DNA from: JACCXG01 sp963785755
Lineage (GTDB): Bacteria > Acidobacteriota > Vicinamibacteria > Vicinamibacterales > 2-12-FULL-66-21
NCBI GenBank assembly: GCA_963785755.1
Contig: CAWAXG010000037.1
Location: 234,048-298,047, forward strand
Direction of reading: 5' to 3'
Length of the DNA: 64,000 nucleotides
Numbering within the stretch: the stretch's first letter is position 1; each line of letters opens with the position of its first letter. Below, one piece after another: positions 18,195 to 26,391 of the stretch. The notes under the pieces were generated by a model, which worked only from the letters and a program-made list of their open reading frames with translations, was not told the origin of the DNA and did no database searches. The translations under genes were made by a program, and so were the position numbers.

Positions 18195-18825
18195 ATGTCA
18201 CGCGTGCGCTTGAGTCGACGTGATCTGCTCGAACGGTGTGCCGTGTTCGGCGCGCTGGTGACGTTGCCGGTGTGTGGTATCGAATCGGTCAGCGCTTCTG
18301 GGAACAGGCCGAATCAAGAAACCGACGCCGCCGAACGCCCTCGGGCCCTTCTACAAGAAACGTGCGCCAGATACCCGCATGCTCCGGACCAAAGGAGACG
18401 CCGGCATGCCGCTGGCCATCAGTGGGCGCATTGTCGATACGCGTGGGGAAGCCGTGACGGATGCGACCGTCGAGATCTGGCACACCGATCACGGCGGGCA
18501 TTACGACCTGGCGGGCTACCGCTTCCGCGCGAAGGTGCCGGTCGACGGCAAAGGCGGATACCAGTTCGACACGATCATGCCGGGTCACTATCCGGATCGC
18601 GTCTGCCAGCATGTGCACTATCTGGTCACCGCTCCCGGCCACAAGCCCCTCATCACGCAGCTGTACTTCGCGACCGATCCGGTCTTCGAAGGCGATCCCG
18701 ACAAGAACTTTTCAAAGGATCCCCTGATTGAGAGCCGCGAGCTCGTCAGGCCCGTCACGATCGCCGGCGATCCGAAAGCCATGTACGCGGCCGTAGCTTT
18801 CGAGCTGTGCCTCGAGCGCCGATGA
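18195..18825 (+). CDS. Intradiol dioxygenase-like exported protein (frameshifted near 18290)
   Basis: N-terminal twin-arginine-type signal (LSRRDLLERCAVFGALVTLP), then after a frame change near 18280-18300 an intradiol ring-cleavage dioxygenase domain: PNALGPFYKK, ISGRIVDTRGEAV, ATVEIWHTDHGGHYD, GHYPDRVCQHVHYLVTA. The Tyr of GHYP and the His-x-His of QHVHY match the usual Fe(III) ligands. Family enzymes open catechol or protocatechuate rings; secreted versions of unknown substrate are common in soil bacteria. AGGAGG stands 5-6 bases before ATG 18195. The following WD40 gene overlaps the stop by 4 bases. Confidence 0.8.
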
Positions 18826-19831
18826 TGGCGCGAACACTCTTCGTTCTCATGGCCCTGGCTCTAGCTCGATGCCGGCATTGGCGCAGACACCGGTCGTCAC
18901 CTTGAAAGCGGCTGACGAGGTCGGCGCACGCGATCCTTTCACCGCGCGGCGACAGGATTGCCGCCGCCGTGGGCAAGGATCGGGTCGCGGTCTGGTCGCT
19001 GCCGGATGGCAAGCTGCTCCAGGAACTGAAGTTTCCCGAGCGGCCGCTCGGCGATGGTCTTTGCCCAGGCCGACCAGATGATCGTCGCGCTCGCCGATGG
19101 CGGCATCGAGGTCCGGGCCATCGCGACAGGAGCGGTAGTACGGCGCATGGAAGCGGGCGGCAGACAGCCCGGGCTCGCCGATCAGCGCTGATGGCCGGCT
19201 GCTCGGCAACGTCCCGTGCGGAGCAAATCCACCTGTGGGATTCGTCGGGAAAACTGCTGCGCACCTTCGGCCATGAATTCGGCAGCATCGCGAGTCTGGC
19301 GTTTTCACCGGATGGGACGCTGCTGGCGAGCGCCGGGTACGACGCGAACGTGCATTTCTGGGACGTGTCGACCGGTCAACGGAAGACCTCCGTGCGGCCG
19401 ACCAGCTGGTGTCCACCTTTGCCCTCGCGTTTACCGCCGACGGCAGAAATCTGGTGATCGGCGGCGCGAGCGGCGCGATCGAACTCGTCGACGTGCAGAC
19501 GGCGTCGATCGCCCGTCGATTCCGCCCGGAGAAATACGCGGTGGGGTTTCTCAGCGTGTCTCCCGACGGCCGCTCGATCGGTGCGGCCTACTTCGACGTG
19601 GATGGCATGGCGCGGCCCGCACCGCTCGCGGTGTGGGACCTCGCATCCGGACGCGTCGTGCGACGGGCCACGCCGGACGGCGCACCGGCGGAGGCCGCCG
19701 GCTTCACCACCGATGGCCGGCTGCTGTACGTCACGCTGAAGGGGCAGGAGCTGAACGTGTGGGCGTTGCCGGGCTCGGGCGCATCTTCAGCTGGCAGCCG
19801 GAGCTCAACGGGATCTACCGGGGATCGCTAG
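18822..19831 (+). pseudogene. WD40-repeat exported protein, broken by multiple frameshifts
   Basis: Fragments in all three frames reconstruct a secreted beta-propeller: signal peptide MARTLFVLMALALA, PALAQTPVVTLKAADEV, SPRGDRIAAAVGKDRVAVWS, AMVFAQADQMIVALADGG, IHLWDSSGKLLRTFGHEF, SIASLAFSPDGTLLASAG, NVHFWDVSTGQ, ALAFTADGRNLVIGGASG, LAVWDLASGRVV. At least five frame changes occur in 1 kb, far denser than in other genes here, so real decay is possible as well as poor sequence quality. ATG at 18822 overlaps the dioxygenase stop. Function unknown. Confidence 0.7.
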
Positions 19832-19839
19832 ACGGACAG

Positions 19840-20290
19840 GCGCCGGGTCTAAAATTCCCAACTTCCAACGTCTCTGGTTACCGCGTCCCGCCGTCCAACA
19901 TCGCCGTGACCGCGGCGGAGGGCGAGGCTCGTGGCGTAGCGCTGGCAGGAACGAATCGCGGATCGCCGCGGATCGTGCGACGCGGGCGAGCGCGCCCATC
20001 TGCGGTTGGCGAGCGGTCGTGCCCGCGCGTAGCGCACGACACGCCGGCTTGCAGCTGCTTGCAGCCGGCGTGCACGACCGCTGGAGATCCGCGCACATCC
20101 GCGTCTCGTGTTCTTCGTCCAGGAGGCTCGCCCATCACGGCGCCGCGGGAGGCGATGCGGCATCGGCGCGTCTGACCCGCTAAATTAGATACGTTGGGAG
20201 TTCGAAGGTATCTGTTTGGAGCGGGTCGCCAACTTCGCAAGCGGCGCGTATCTAACGAGCCGAGCTGGGTAAACAGATACGTTGGGAGTT
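19840..20290. repeat. Repeat-rich intergenic region
   Basis: No gene seen. It begins with TTCCCAACTTCCAACGT near 19855 and ends with ACGTTGGGAGTTGACGC near 20279, inverse copies of the end motif of the larger elements. Inside are a perfect 9-bp inverted repeat ACGCCGGCT/AGCCGGCGT (20041-20049, 20063-20071) and a 16-bp direct repeat AGATACGTTGGGAGTT at 20187-20202 and 20275-20290. GTGCACGACCGCTGGAGATC (20070-20089) recurs exactly at 46551-46570. Confidence 0.6.
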
Positions 20291-20419
20291 GACGCTCCGC
20301 AGCCTCTGGCCTCGTCGATCAAGACCGCAGCTGGATCGCGATGCGCTCGCCTGATCGCGCCCGGCGCGGTTGCACCGGGTTTGACCGAAAGAGATCCGGC
20401 GGACGACAATCGACGAGCG

Positions 20420-20770
20420 GTGGCGGACAACACGACGGCACCCGAGCCTCCTCCGATTCGTCAGCTTTCAGCGCCTGATCTCGAGGCACTGCTCGAGAGC
20501 GGTACTGCAATCGAGCTGGTTGACGTGCGCACCGAGGAGGAGCGCGCGATCGCCGCGATCGACGGCTCCCGCCTGCTCGACCAGGCGTACCACGATGCGC
20601 TGCTCCTCCGTGACCGGGAGACGGCCATCGTCTTTCAGTGCCACCACGGCATACGCAGTCAGCACGCCGCCGAGTACTTCCGCCATCATGGGTTCCGGAA
20701 TCTCTACAACCTGGTAGGCGGCATCGACGCCTGGTCAGTGCTCGTCGATCCGTCCGTGCCGCGCTACTGA
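20420..20770 (+). CDS. Rhodanese-domain sulfurtransferase
   Basis: 116 residues from GTG 20420, forming one rhodanese domain: IELVDVRTEEER, then the active loop FQCHHGIRSQHAAEYFRHHGFRNLYNLVGGIDAWS. Cys in CHHGIRS is the expected persulfide carrier; the CHHG loop is like that of rhodanese domains fused to MoeB-like or glutaredoxin proteins. The frame stays open upstream to an ATG at 20282, but that part resembles no known domain and overlaps repeat DNA, so I favour the short form. Cytosolic sulfur transfer is inferred. Confidence 0.75.
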   Translation: MADNTTAPEPPPIRQLSAPDLEALLESGTAIELVDVRTEEERAIAAIDGSRLLDQAYHDALLLRDRETAIVFQCHHGIRSQHAAEYFRHHGFRNLYNLVGGIDAWSVLVDPSVPRY

Positions 20771-20796
20771 ACGTGCGCGGCTAGGTCAACCGCCGA

Positions 20797-21222
20797 GTGG
20801 ACAACGTTCCTCTGCTCATCGATTTCTCGACGCCGTCGTCGATCGTCCGGGAGCGCAACCGGATCTCGATGCTGCCGATCATCGGGAACGGTCCACCAGG
20901 CACGTTCGTGCTCTTCCCGAACGGCCTCAGGGTGTCGCTGCCGACGGACCAGATCGTCTTCGCCGATGACACCGGCGGTCACGCGCGAGTGGGGTTTGGC
21001 GGGATGCAGTTCGTCGGTCCGGAAGAGGGACACCTGGTGTTCGTGAGGATTCGCGAGCTGTTCCCGGAGGATCAACTCTCGCCCGATCGCAGTCACACGA
21101 TGCGGCTCGATTTGCAGTGGGTGGCCGCAGTCCGGTGGACGGACGCCCAGTCTGGCCAGCGCAGGTGGGCGCCAGGGCCGGCGGCGGTCGTCCGGTGGAG
21201 TGACTCGCGGGACCAGCCTTGA
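20797..21222 (+). CDS. Hypothetical protein
   Basis: 141 residues from a GTG start, no signal peptide or TM. The composition is that of a beta-rich globular protein (LFPNGLRVSLPTDQIVFADD, VGFGGMQFVGPEEGHLVFVRI) and I recognise no family. It follows the rhodanese gene by 26 bases on the same strand. The opposite strand is also open here, which lowers confidence. Confidence 0.5.
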   Translation: MDNVPLLIDFSTPSSIVRERNRISMLPIIGNGPPGTFVLFPNGLRVSLPTDQIVFADDTGGHARVGFGGMQFVGPEEGHLVFVRIRELFPEDQLSPDRSHTMRLDLQWVAAVRWTDAQSGQRRWAPGPAAVVRWSDSRDQP

Positions 21223-21328
21223 GGAAGTTCTTTGAGTCTGGCAGTGCCAGTGGCGCGGTCTATCTGGTCGTTCCCCGAGGGGTTGTCGGGTGCCGTGATT
21301 GCCTTGCCGCGACCGTGATGCCGAGCAT

Positions 21329-22521
21329 CTAACGCGCGGGCGTGGGCGGCTCAAGCCGTCCGCCGACTGGCAGACCGCTTGGCACACGCTCGGGGATCGT
21401 TCGATCGAAGTTCGGGTCGTCCAGCGCGCGCAGGAACGCGATGAGGTCACGCTGTCCTCTGCCGCGCATGTTCAGCCGGCGCGCCAGCGGGTCGATCTGA
21501 TCGCGGCTCACCTCGGTGTTGATCCCTCCCGCTCGTCCACCGCCTCGACGTCCACCTCCGCGACTGATCCGCTGGTAGAAGCCGACGACTTCTTGAAGGC
21601 TGGCGAATACGCCGTTGTGCATGTACGGAGCGGTCACGCCCAGGTTACGCAGCGACGGTGTGCGAAACGCGTACGTCTTGTTCACCCCTGAATCGGATTC
21701 TGGCAGCTTCTGGTTGTCCGGCACTGCGAGCACGTGAGTGGCGAAGTCCGAAAACATCGGCCCGCTGTGGCAATTGATGCATCCCGCCGACTCGAACCGC
21801 TCCATGCCGCGAACCTGGTCGGCGTCGAGCGCCGCCGTGTCGCCACGCATGAATCTGTCGAATGGCGCATTGGCGGCCACGAGTGTCCGCTGGAACGCCG
21901 CGAGCGCGCGCCCGAGGTTGCGTTCATTCACGGGCCTGCTTTCGTCGAACGCGCCAGCAAACAGGCGGCGGTACTCGGCGATGGCGTTCAGCCGCGACAC
22001 GACGGCAGGAACAGCACGTTCCTCGGGATACGTCCCGCCGCGCATTTCCTCGAAGGCCTTGAGCGGTTCCAGCGCCTGCGCTTCGAGGCTGCGCACCCTG
22101 AGATCCCAGAACATCGGGGCAGCCGCTGGGATCGCGGTGCCACCAGCCGTGAGGCCGTTGAACGCCACGTTCAGTACGGTCTGGCTGTTACGCTTCACCG
22201 GTCTCGACGCGTGGCCCGGGATGAACGTTCTTGCGGCACCGAGTCCGGCGCCGTTCGCGCCGATGGAGAGATCGAGACCGTCGGAATAGCCGAACGCGGG
22301 ATGGTGGCACGTCGCGCACGCGACGTCCTTCTGGCCTGACAGGACAGGATCCAGAACAACAGGCGCCCCAACGCGACGCGTTCGGGCGTGGATGGATTAT
22401 CAGGGGGTGCGGGGGATTCGGCGGGAAGCGCCGCGAGGCGACCCTGAGCCGCCGTGCTCGATCGTCCGGCAGTCGCGAGGATCCCCGCGAGACAACTCAC
22501 CAGTATCAGCAGCGCGGACAT
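21329..22521 (-). CDS. Di-haem cytochrome c peroxidase (MauG/CcpA type), frameshifted near 22345
   Basis: Reconstructed ~397-residue periplasmic protein. N-terminal signal MSALLILVSCLAGILA, then ERVALGRLLFW; after the break the other frame continues DPVLSGQKDVACATCHHPAFGYSDG, giving haem site 1 (CATCH). Haem site 2 is CINCH in ESAGCINCHSGPMFSD, and GVTAPYMHNGVFASLQEVV is the usual C-terminal haem-ligand region. Family members reduce peroxide or oxidise protein cofactors. The junction TTCTGGATCC lacks one G relative to the expected TGG-GAT, so a homopolymer deletion explains the shift. A Gly/Arg-rich insert (RGGGRRGGGRAGG) is present near the end. Confidence 0.88.
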
Positions 22522-22639
22522 CGGGATTCTTCCCGGGTCGCGTTGCCGCCGATCTCGCAATCGTCGCCATGTTGCCATGAGAGTCTGTTTGCCCGGGTTA
22601 TCTCTCGGATGAATTTACGCCAAATCTCCATGCCGGTCT

Positions 22640-22835
22640 GTGTGCCACACTTTTTTCACGGCGGGGTCACGGCGGGACAGGCAGCGGGGACAACCACTCC
22701 TGCCTGTCCCCTTTGCCTGTCCCCGGGGCCGGTGCAGGCTGCGGGTACGCCAGGCCGGGGTCAGGGAGGCAGCGGGGACACCACTCCTGCCTGTCCCTCT
22801 TGCCTGTCCCCTTTGCCTGGCCTGTCCCCGGGCTC
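22640..22835. repeat. CCTGTCCCC repeat cluster
   Basis: Two direct copies of a unit GGCAGCGGGGACA ... CACTCCTGCCTGTCCC followed by TTTGCCTGTCCCCGGG (about 22680-22728 and 22768-22832). GGGACAGGCA (22674-22683) pairs perfectly with TGCCTGTCCC (22701-22710). It fills the space between the phosphatase-like gene and the peroxidase start (22522-22835); no gene seen there. Similar G/C-tract intergenic repeats are familiar from Acidobacteriota genomes; function unknown. Confidence 0.65.
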
Positions 22836-23354
22836 TCAGCGCGGCTGTTTTCGGAGCAGCTCGTCCACGAGCTCAGTCACGCGCTCGCGAATCTTCGCGT
22901 CGGCGCGGGCGAAATCCTCGCTGGGAGCCGGCACGTCATCCCACCTCTCGAGCGGCGCCGGCAGGTCTTTGAGATCGCACCCGATCGAGATCACGACGTC
23001 TGCGCTTGCCAGATCCTCGGGCGTCGCGCGTCGCGGCTTTCGAACCGGCACCTCGTAGCCGTTCTTAGCCAGGTGATTCACGACGGCAGGCGCCACCTGC
23101 GGATCCGGATCGGTGCCAGCCGAGAGCACACGCACGTTCAAGCCACGCTCTTTCGCGAGGCGCTCGAAGTACGCCGACGCGAGCACGCTCTTCGCCGCTC
23201 CGTGCGGACACATGAAGAGGACGGTCGGCGGTTTGGGACCGTTGACCGAACCGCCCTGCGCCTGCGGCATGGTTGCGGCCGACACGACGGTGCCGACCAT
23301 CGAGACTGCGAGCACGGTCAGTGCGGTGGCGATGCCACGTGGGGTCGGATTCAT
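22836..23354 (-). CDS. Exported low-molecular-weight phosphatase/arsenate-reductase-like protein
   Basis: 172 residues with an N-terminal signal peptide (ALTVLAVSMVGTVVSAAT) and an LMW-PTPase fold about 42-172: VLFMCPHGAAKSVLASAYFERLA, RVLSAGTDPDPQVAPAVVNHL, DVVISIGCDL, WDDVPAP. The P-loop is C49-x5-K55-S instead of the canonical C-x5-R-S, so the phosphate-binding Arg is replaced by Lys. Export is also unusual for this fold. Whether it is a phosphatase, an arsenate reductase or a binding protein cannot be told. CGAAGGAGCAGCC precedes the ATG. Confidence 0.75.
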   Translation of the reverse strand: MNPTPRGIATALTVLAVSMVGTVVSAATMPQAQGGSVNGPKPPTVLFMCPHGAAKSVLASAYFERLAKERGLNVRVLSAGTDPDPQVAPAVVNHLAKNGYEVPVRKPRRATPEDLASADVVISIGCDLKDLPAPLERWDDVPAPSEDFARADAKIRERVTELVDELLRKQPR

Positions 23355-23424
23355 GGCTGCTCCTTCGGAGAAAGGCCAAGACCAGTTGCGTGCGTTCTGG
23401 CGTTCGCAGCGACGGGCTCCGCGA

Positions 23425-24144
23425 CTATTTCCAGGTCACTTCCATGCCAAAGAAGTGCAGGAACACCTCGCGATTCGGCCGGTTCTTCGGGTTCTGCTGC
23501 GGGCTGCGAATGTAGAAATCGATCTGCTGCGCGGCCGGGTTCACTTCGCCCGCCGGCTGCTTCTTGTTCGCCATCGGATAGTTGACCCGCAGCGTCTTCC
23601 GGTCGCGAATCCCCTGGGTGACCATGAAGTGCATCTCGTAGTTGTCGTACAGCGGCTTGCCGTTCAGCGCCGCGTGCCCGAAGCCCCAGCCCGCCAGATA
23701 GACGAAGGTTTTCGGCCAGTTGTTGTCGCCGCAGCCGGAGTCGGTGCCGTGCTCGTGCAGGAATCCAACGATCCCGCCGTTCTGACAAGGGTTGAATTCG
23801 TGGAACTTGTCGATCGCCAGGACGAGCGTGCCCTCGGGGATGGCGAGGCTCGCCTCGAACCTGCCGGTGTTGGCCAGATCGTTCACGTCGATCTCCGCCG
23901 TTCCCGCCACGGGCTTCACCGTCTTCGCTTCGTTGTCCATGTGGTCCCAGCCCGCCGGATCGTTCAGCCCGCCGACCATGTAGATGCGGGTGGCGGACAG
24001 GATGAACCGTCCGTCATACAGGTCATGCTGCTCGGGCGCGAACATCGTGATCATCGCGCCCGGCTGCTGGCGTGGATTCGGTTGCTGCTGTGCCGCCATG
24101 GCCGTGCCCAGAATCAGACCCAGGACCAGAACGCCATTCCGCAT
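23425..24144 (-). CDS. Secreted hypothetical protein
   Basis: 239 residues with a clean signal peptide (MRNGVLVLGLILGTAMAAQQ). The mature protein is beta-rich with conserved-looking pieces (LYDGRFILSATRIYMVGGLNDPAGWDH, TLVLAIDKFHEFNPC, GIVGFLHEHGTDSGCGDNNW, FLHFFGMEVTWK). The two cysteine pairs and the His-rich loop FLHEHG could bind metal. No family recognised. GGGAGGT precedes the ATG. It lies 70 bases upstream of the phosphatase-like gene on the same strand and may be cotranscribed. Confidence 0.75.
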   Translation of the reverse strand: MRNGVLVLGLILGTAMAAQQQPNPRQQPGAMITMFAPEQHDLYDGRFILSATRIYMVGGLNDPAGWDHMDNEAKTVKPVAGTAEIDVNDLANTGRFEASLAIPEGTLVLAIDKFHEFNPCQNGGIVGFLHEHGTDSGCGDNNWPKTFVYLAGWGFGHAALNGKPLYDNYEMHFMVTQGIRDRKTLRVNYPMANKKQPAGEVNPAAQQIDFYIRSPQQNPKNRPNREVFLHFFGMEVTWK

Positions 24145-24198
24145 GAGGACCTCCCTGGAACGTCAAGCCGATCGCCGAGGCCATGATTGCACGGCGTG

Positions 24199-24226
24199 TT
24201 GACTGCCGTAACACATATCTTATACT
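24199..24226 (+). promoter_or_regulatory. Sigma-70-type promoter upstream of MFS gene
   Basis: TTGACT (24199-24204), 16-bp spacer, TATACT (24221-24226): each hexamer matches consensus at 5 of 6. The transcript would start near 24233 and run through two hairpin-forming repeats before the MFS coding region, giving a leader of about 280 nt. On the other strand a weaker TTGACG/TATAAG pair may serve the secreted protein at 24144. Confidence 0.55.
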
Positions 24227-24273
24227 CTGCAACGAACGTTACATCGTCAAGGCGCTGCCTCTGCTGGAAATCG

Positions 24274-24470
24274 GAGGCTTCGTGTTTTCCAGAATCAAAC
24301 CTCCCGTCCTCCCGTCCTCCCTGTGAAGGACCGACGCCGCCGCAAACCAAGGGTTTCACAAGGAGGACGGGAGTAAGGGAGGGATTTCTTTTCCGGGTTT
24401 GTGTGTTCCGGAGGCTTCGTGTGTTCCAGAAATTAGACCTCCCGTCCTCCCGTCCTCCCTGTGAGAGTAG
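24274..24470. repeat. CTCCCGTCCTCC hairpin repeat, one full and one partial copy
   Basis: The full copy has a left arm CTCCCGTCCTCCCTGTGAA (24309-24327) and a right arm TTCACAAGGAGGACGGGAG (24355-24373), pairing at 18 of 19 positions around a 27-nt loop. It is preceded by GGAGGCTTCGTGTTTTCC and followed by GTAAGGGAGGG. A partial second copy (24410-24463) repeats GGAGGCTTCGTGTGTTCCAG and the left arm. Related copies lie at 39679-39798 and 42230-42260. No gene is seen in 24145-24513. Confidence 0.75.
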
Positions 24471-24513
24471 ACCCGCCGCAGAAACAGTCGCAGCCCGGAC
24501 GTCCCGAGCCGCA

Positions 24514-25671
24514 TTGAGACGCCTCTCGGCCGCGGCATTCGTCGCGTATTGCAGCTACGCGATCTGCCGCACACCGCTCCTGCCCTTGTTCGCTCGCGAC
24601 CTGGGCGCCGGCCCCTCGCTGGTCGGCTTCGTGATGGGCGCGTCGACGTTGACCGGCATCTTCCTCAAACTCCCGGCTGGCGCGTTGTCCGACGTGCTCG
24701 GCCGGCGCCGCCTGCTCCTCGCGGGTGCGCTCGTGTTCGCGTGCCTGCCGTTCACGTACCTCGCCGTCTCGACGCTGACGCTGCTCATCGCGGTGCGGTT
24801 CGTGCACGGCAGCGCCACGGCAGTGTTCGGCCCGGTCGCCTCGGCCAGTCTCTCAGACATCGCGCCGCCCGCAAATCGCGGCGCCTGGCTGAGCTTGTAC
24901 TCGACCGCCCAGGGCGCCGGCCAGGCGTTGGGCCCGGTTGTCGCCGGTTACCTCATCGCGGCCGGCCGTTTCGATCTGGCGTTCATCGTCGCCGGCGCGA
25001 TCGGCCTTGGCGTACCGCTCATCGTCGCGGAATGGCACGCTGCGCCGGCTTCGCCATCGGCCACCCGCGTCTCGTGGCGGGAGTTCAAGCGTGGGGTGGT
25101 GGAAGTCGGAGGTGATCGTCTCGTGCTCGTCACGAGCTGTGCGCAGGCGGCGCAGTTCGTGTTGAACGGCACCTTGAGTGCCTTCCTGCCACTCTACGGC
25201 CGCGAAGGGCTGGGCTTGACGGTGACTGAGCTGGGCTGGCTCTTTGGCGTCCAGACCCTGACGACGCTGGCGGTGCGGCCGGCCATCGGATGGCTCTCCG
25301 ATCGTGCGGGACGACAATGGATCATCGTGACCGGGTTGACGGTGTGCAGTGTGGCGGTGTTTGCGCTCTCTCTGGCATCAACCTCATGGATGCTTGTCGT
25401 CGCCGTCATCACCTATGCCGCGGGCGTGGCCACGACGACGGCCGCCACCAGCGCGTACATCACCGATGTGACGCGTGGCGCCCGATATGGGGCCGCCCAC
25501 GGCGTGTTTGGCACCATTTACGACATCGGCGACGCCCTCGGACCCATCGTCGCGGGCCTGCTGATCGTCGCGGTCGGCTATGCGCGAATGTTTCAGATCA
25601 TGGCCGTTCTAGCGCTCACAATGGCCCTTGCATTTGCTCGAATGGCGCGTTCGCGGTCAGTGACGAGGTGA
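24514..25671 (+). CDS. Major facilitator superfamily transporter
   Basis: About 385 residues and 12 hydrophobic segments in two halves. Motif A of the N-half reads GALSDVLGRRRLLLAGAL and of the C-half GWLSDRAGRQWIIVTG; motif C-like glycines occur in GQALGPVVAGYL and GDALGPIVAG. It resembles drug/sugar effluxers, but no substrate can be given. The start is uncertain: TTG 24514 (then RRLSAAAFVAYCSYAI) is chosen because upstream sequence is repeat DNA; no ATG fits. Confidence 0.85.
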   Translation: MRRLSAAAFVAYCSYAICRTPLLPLFARDLGAGPSLVGFVMGASTLTGIFLKLPAGALSDVLGRRRLLLAGALVFACLPFTYLAVSTLTLLIAVRFVHGSATAVFGPVASASLSDIAPPANRGAWLSLYSTAQGAGQALGPVVAGYLIAAGRFDLAFIVAGAIGLGVPLIVAEWHAAPASPSATRVSWREFKRGVVEVGGDRLVLVTSCAQAAQFVLNGTLSAFLPLYGREGLGLTVTELGWLFGVQTLTTLAVRPAIGWLSDRAGRQWIIVTGLTVCSVAVFALSLASTSWMLVVAVITYAAGVATTTAATSAYITDVTRGARYGAAHGVFGTIYDIGDALGPIVAGLLIVAVGYARMFQIMAVLALTMALAFARMARSRSVTR

Positions 25672-25723
25672 CGCCACGCGATGTCTCCCAATCCTGGTTC
25701 CGTCGATCGAAAGGAGTACGGCT

Positions 25724-26385
25724 ATGCGGACGTTAAGCTTTCTGGTCGCATCGATCCTGGTGACCATGGCGCTGATTGGGCATGGCGCCACGCGTAAGGT
25801 GGATTTCTCGGAGGACCCGGTCGGGCAGGCGCCGAAGGGATTCGAGTTCGGCCACACGGCAAAGGTCGGCGCGCCCGGCAAATGGGTGGTGCAGGCCGAA
25901 GGCAGCAACAAGTACCTTGCCCAGATTGATCCTGACAACACGCGCTCGCGGTTTCCCGTCGCTGTCTTGTCCGACGTGACGGCTGCAGACGTCGATCTGT
26001 CGACCCGATTCAGACCGGTCTCCGGCCGTGTCGACCAGGCGGCAGGTCTCGTGTGGCGATTCCAGAACGAGGACAATTACTACATCGTTCGCGCAAACGC
26101 GCTCGAGAACAACGTGGTGCTCTACAAGGTCGAGAAGGGCAAGCGCACGGACCTTCCCGTGAAGGGCGAAGGCCGGACCTACGGTAAGAAGGCGCAGGTC
26201 CCGTCAGGACAATGGAGCACGTTGCGAGTGGTGGCGGCCGGGCCCCGGTTCGAAGTCTTCTTGAATGGCAGCAAACTCTACGACGTCGAGGACAGCCACC
26301 TTCACGCAGGCCGGGCAAGGTCGGCCTCTGGACCAAGGCGGATTCGGTCACGCAGTTCGACGACGTGACGATCGAGACGAAGTAA
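25724..26385 (+). CDS. Exported DUF1080/LamG-like protein (two frameshifts near the 3' end)
   Basis: About 220 residues: signal peptide MRTLSFLVASILVTMALIGHG, then a concanavalin-like sandwich (KVDFSEDPVGQAPKGFEFG, DLSTRFRPVSGRVDQAAGLVWRFQNEDNYYIVRANALENNVVLYKV, WSTLRVVAAGPRFEVFLNG). The last ~30 residues are split: TFTQAG is in one frame, GKVGLWTKADSVTQFDDVTIETK in the next, ending at 26385. The breaks lie near 26296 and 26313. The fold is shared with glycan-binding or glycoside-active proteins; the target is unknown. AAAGGAG precedes ATG 25724. It ends 6 bases before the ferric-binding protein gene. Confidence 0.75.
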
Positions 26386-26391
26386 GTGACC

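Noticed and set aside
20160..20300. Possible tRNA or riboswitch in the repeat-rich stretch
   Set aside because: No cloverleaf, TTCGA loop or CCA end could be drawn; the pairing seen is explained by the repeats.
20764..21450. Open minus-strand frame of 228 codons opposite the hypothetical protein at 20797
   Set aside because: Arg/Ser-rich shadow sequence of a high-GC region, overlapping both the rhodanese end and the peroxidase 3' end; no domain or start signal.
22640..22835. CRISPR-like array from the repeated CCTGTCCCC units
   Set aside because: Only two direct copies, spacers are not uniform and no cas genes are present.
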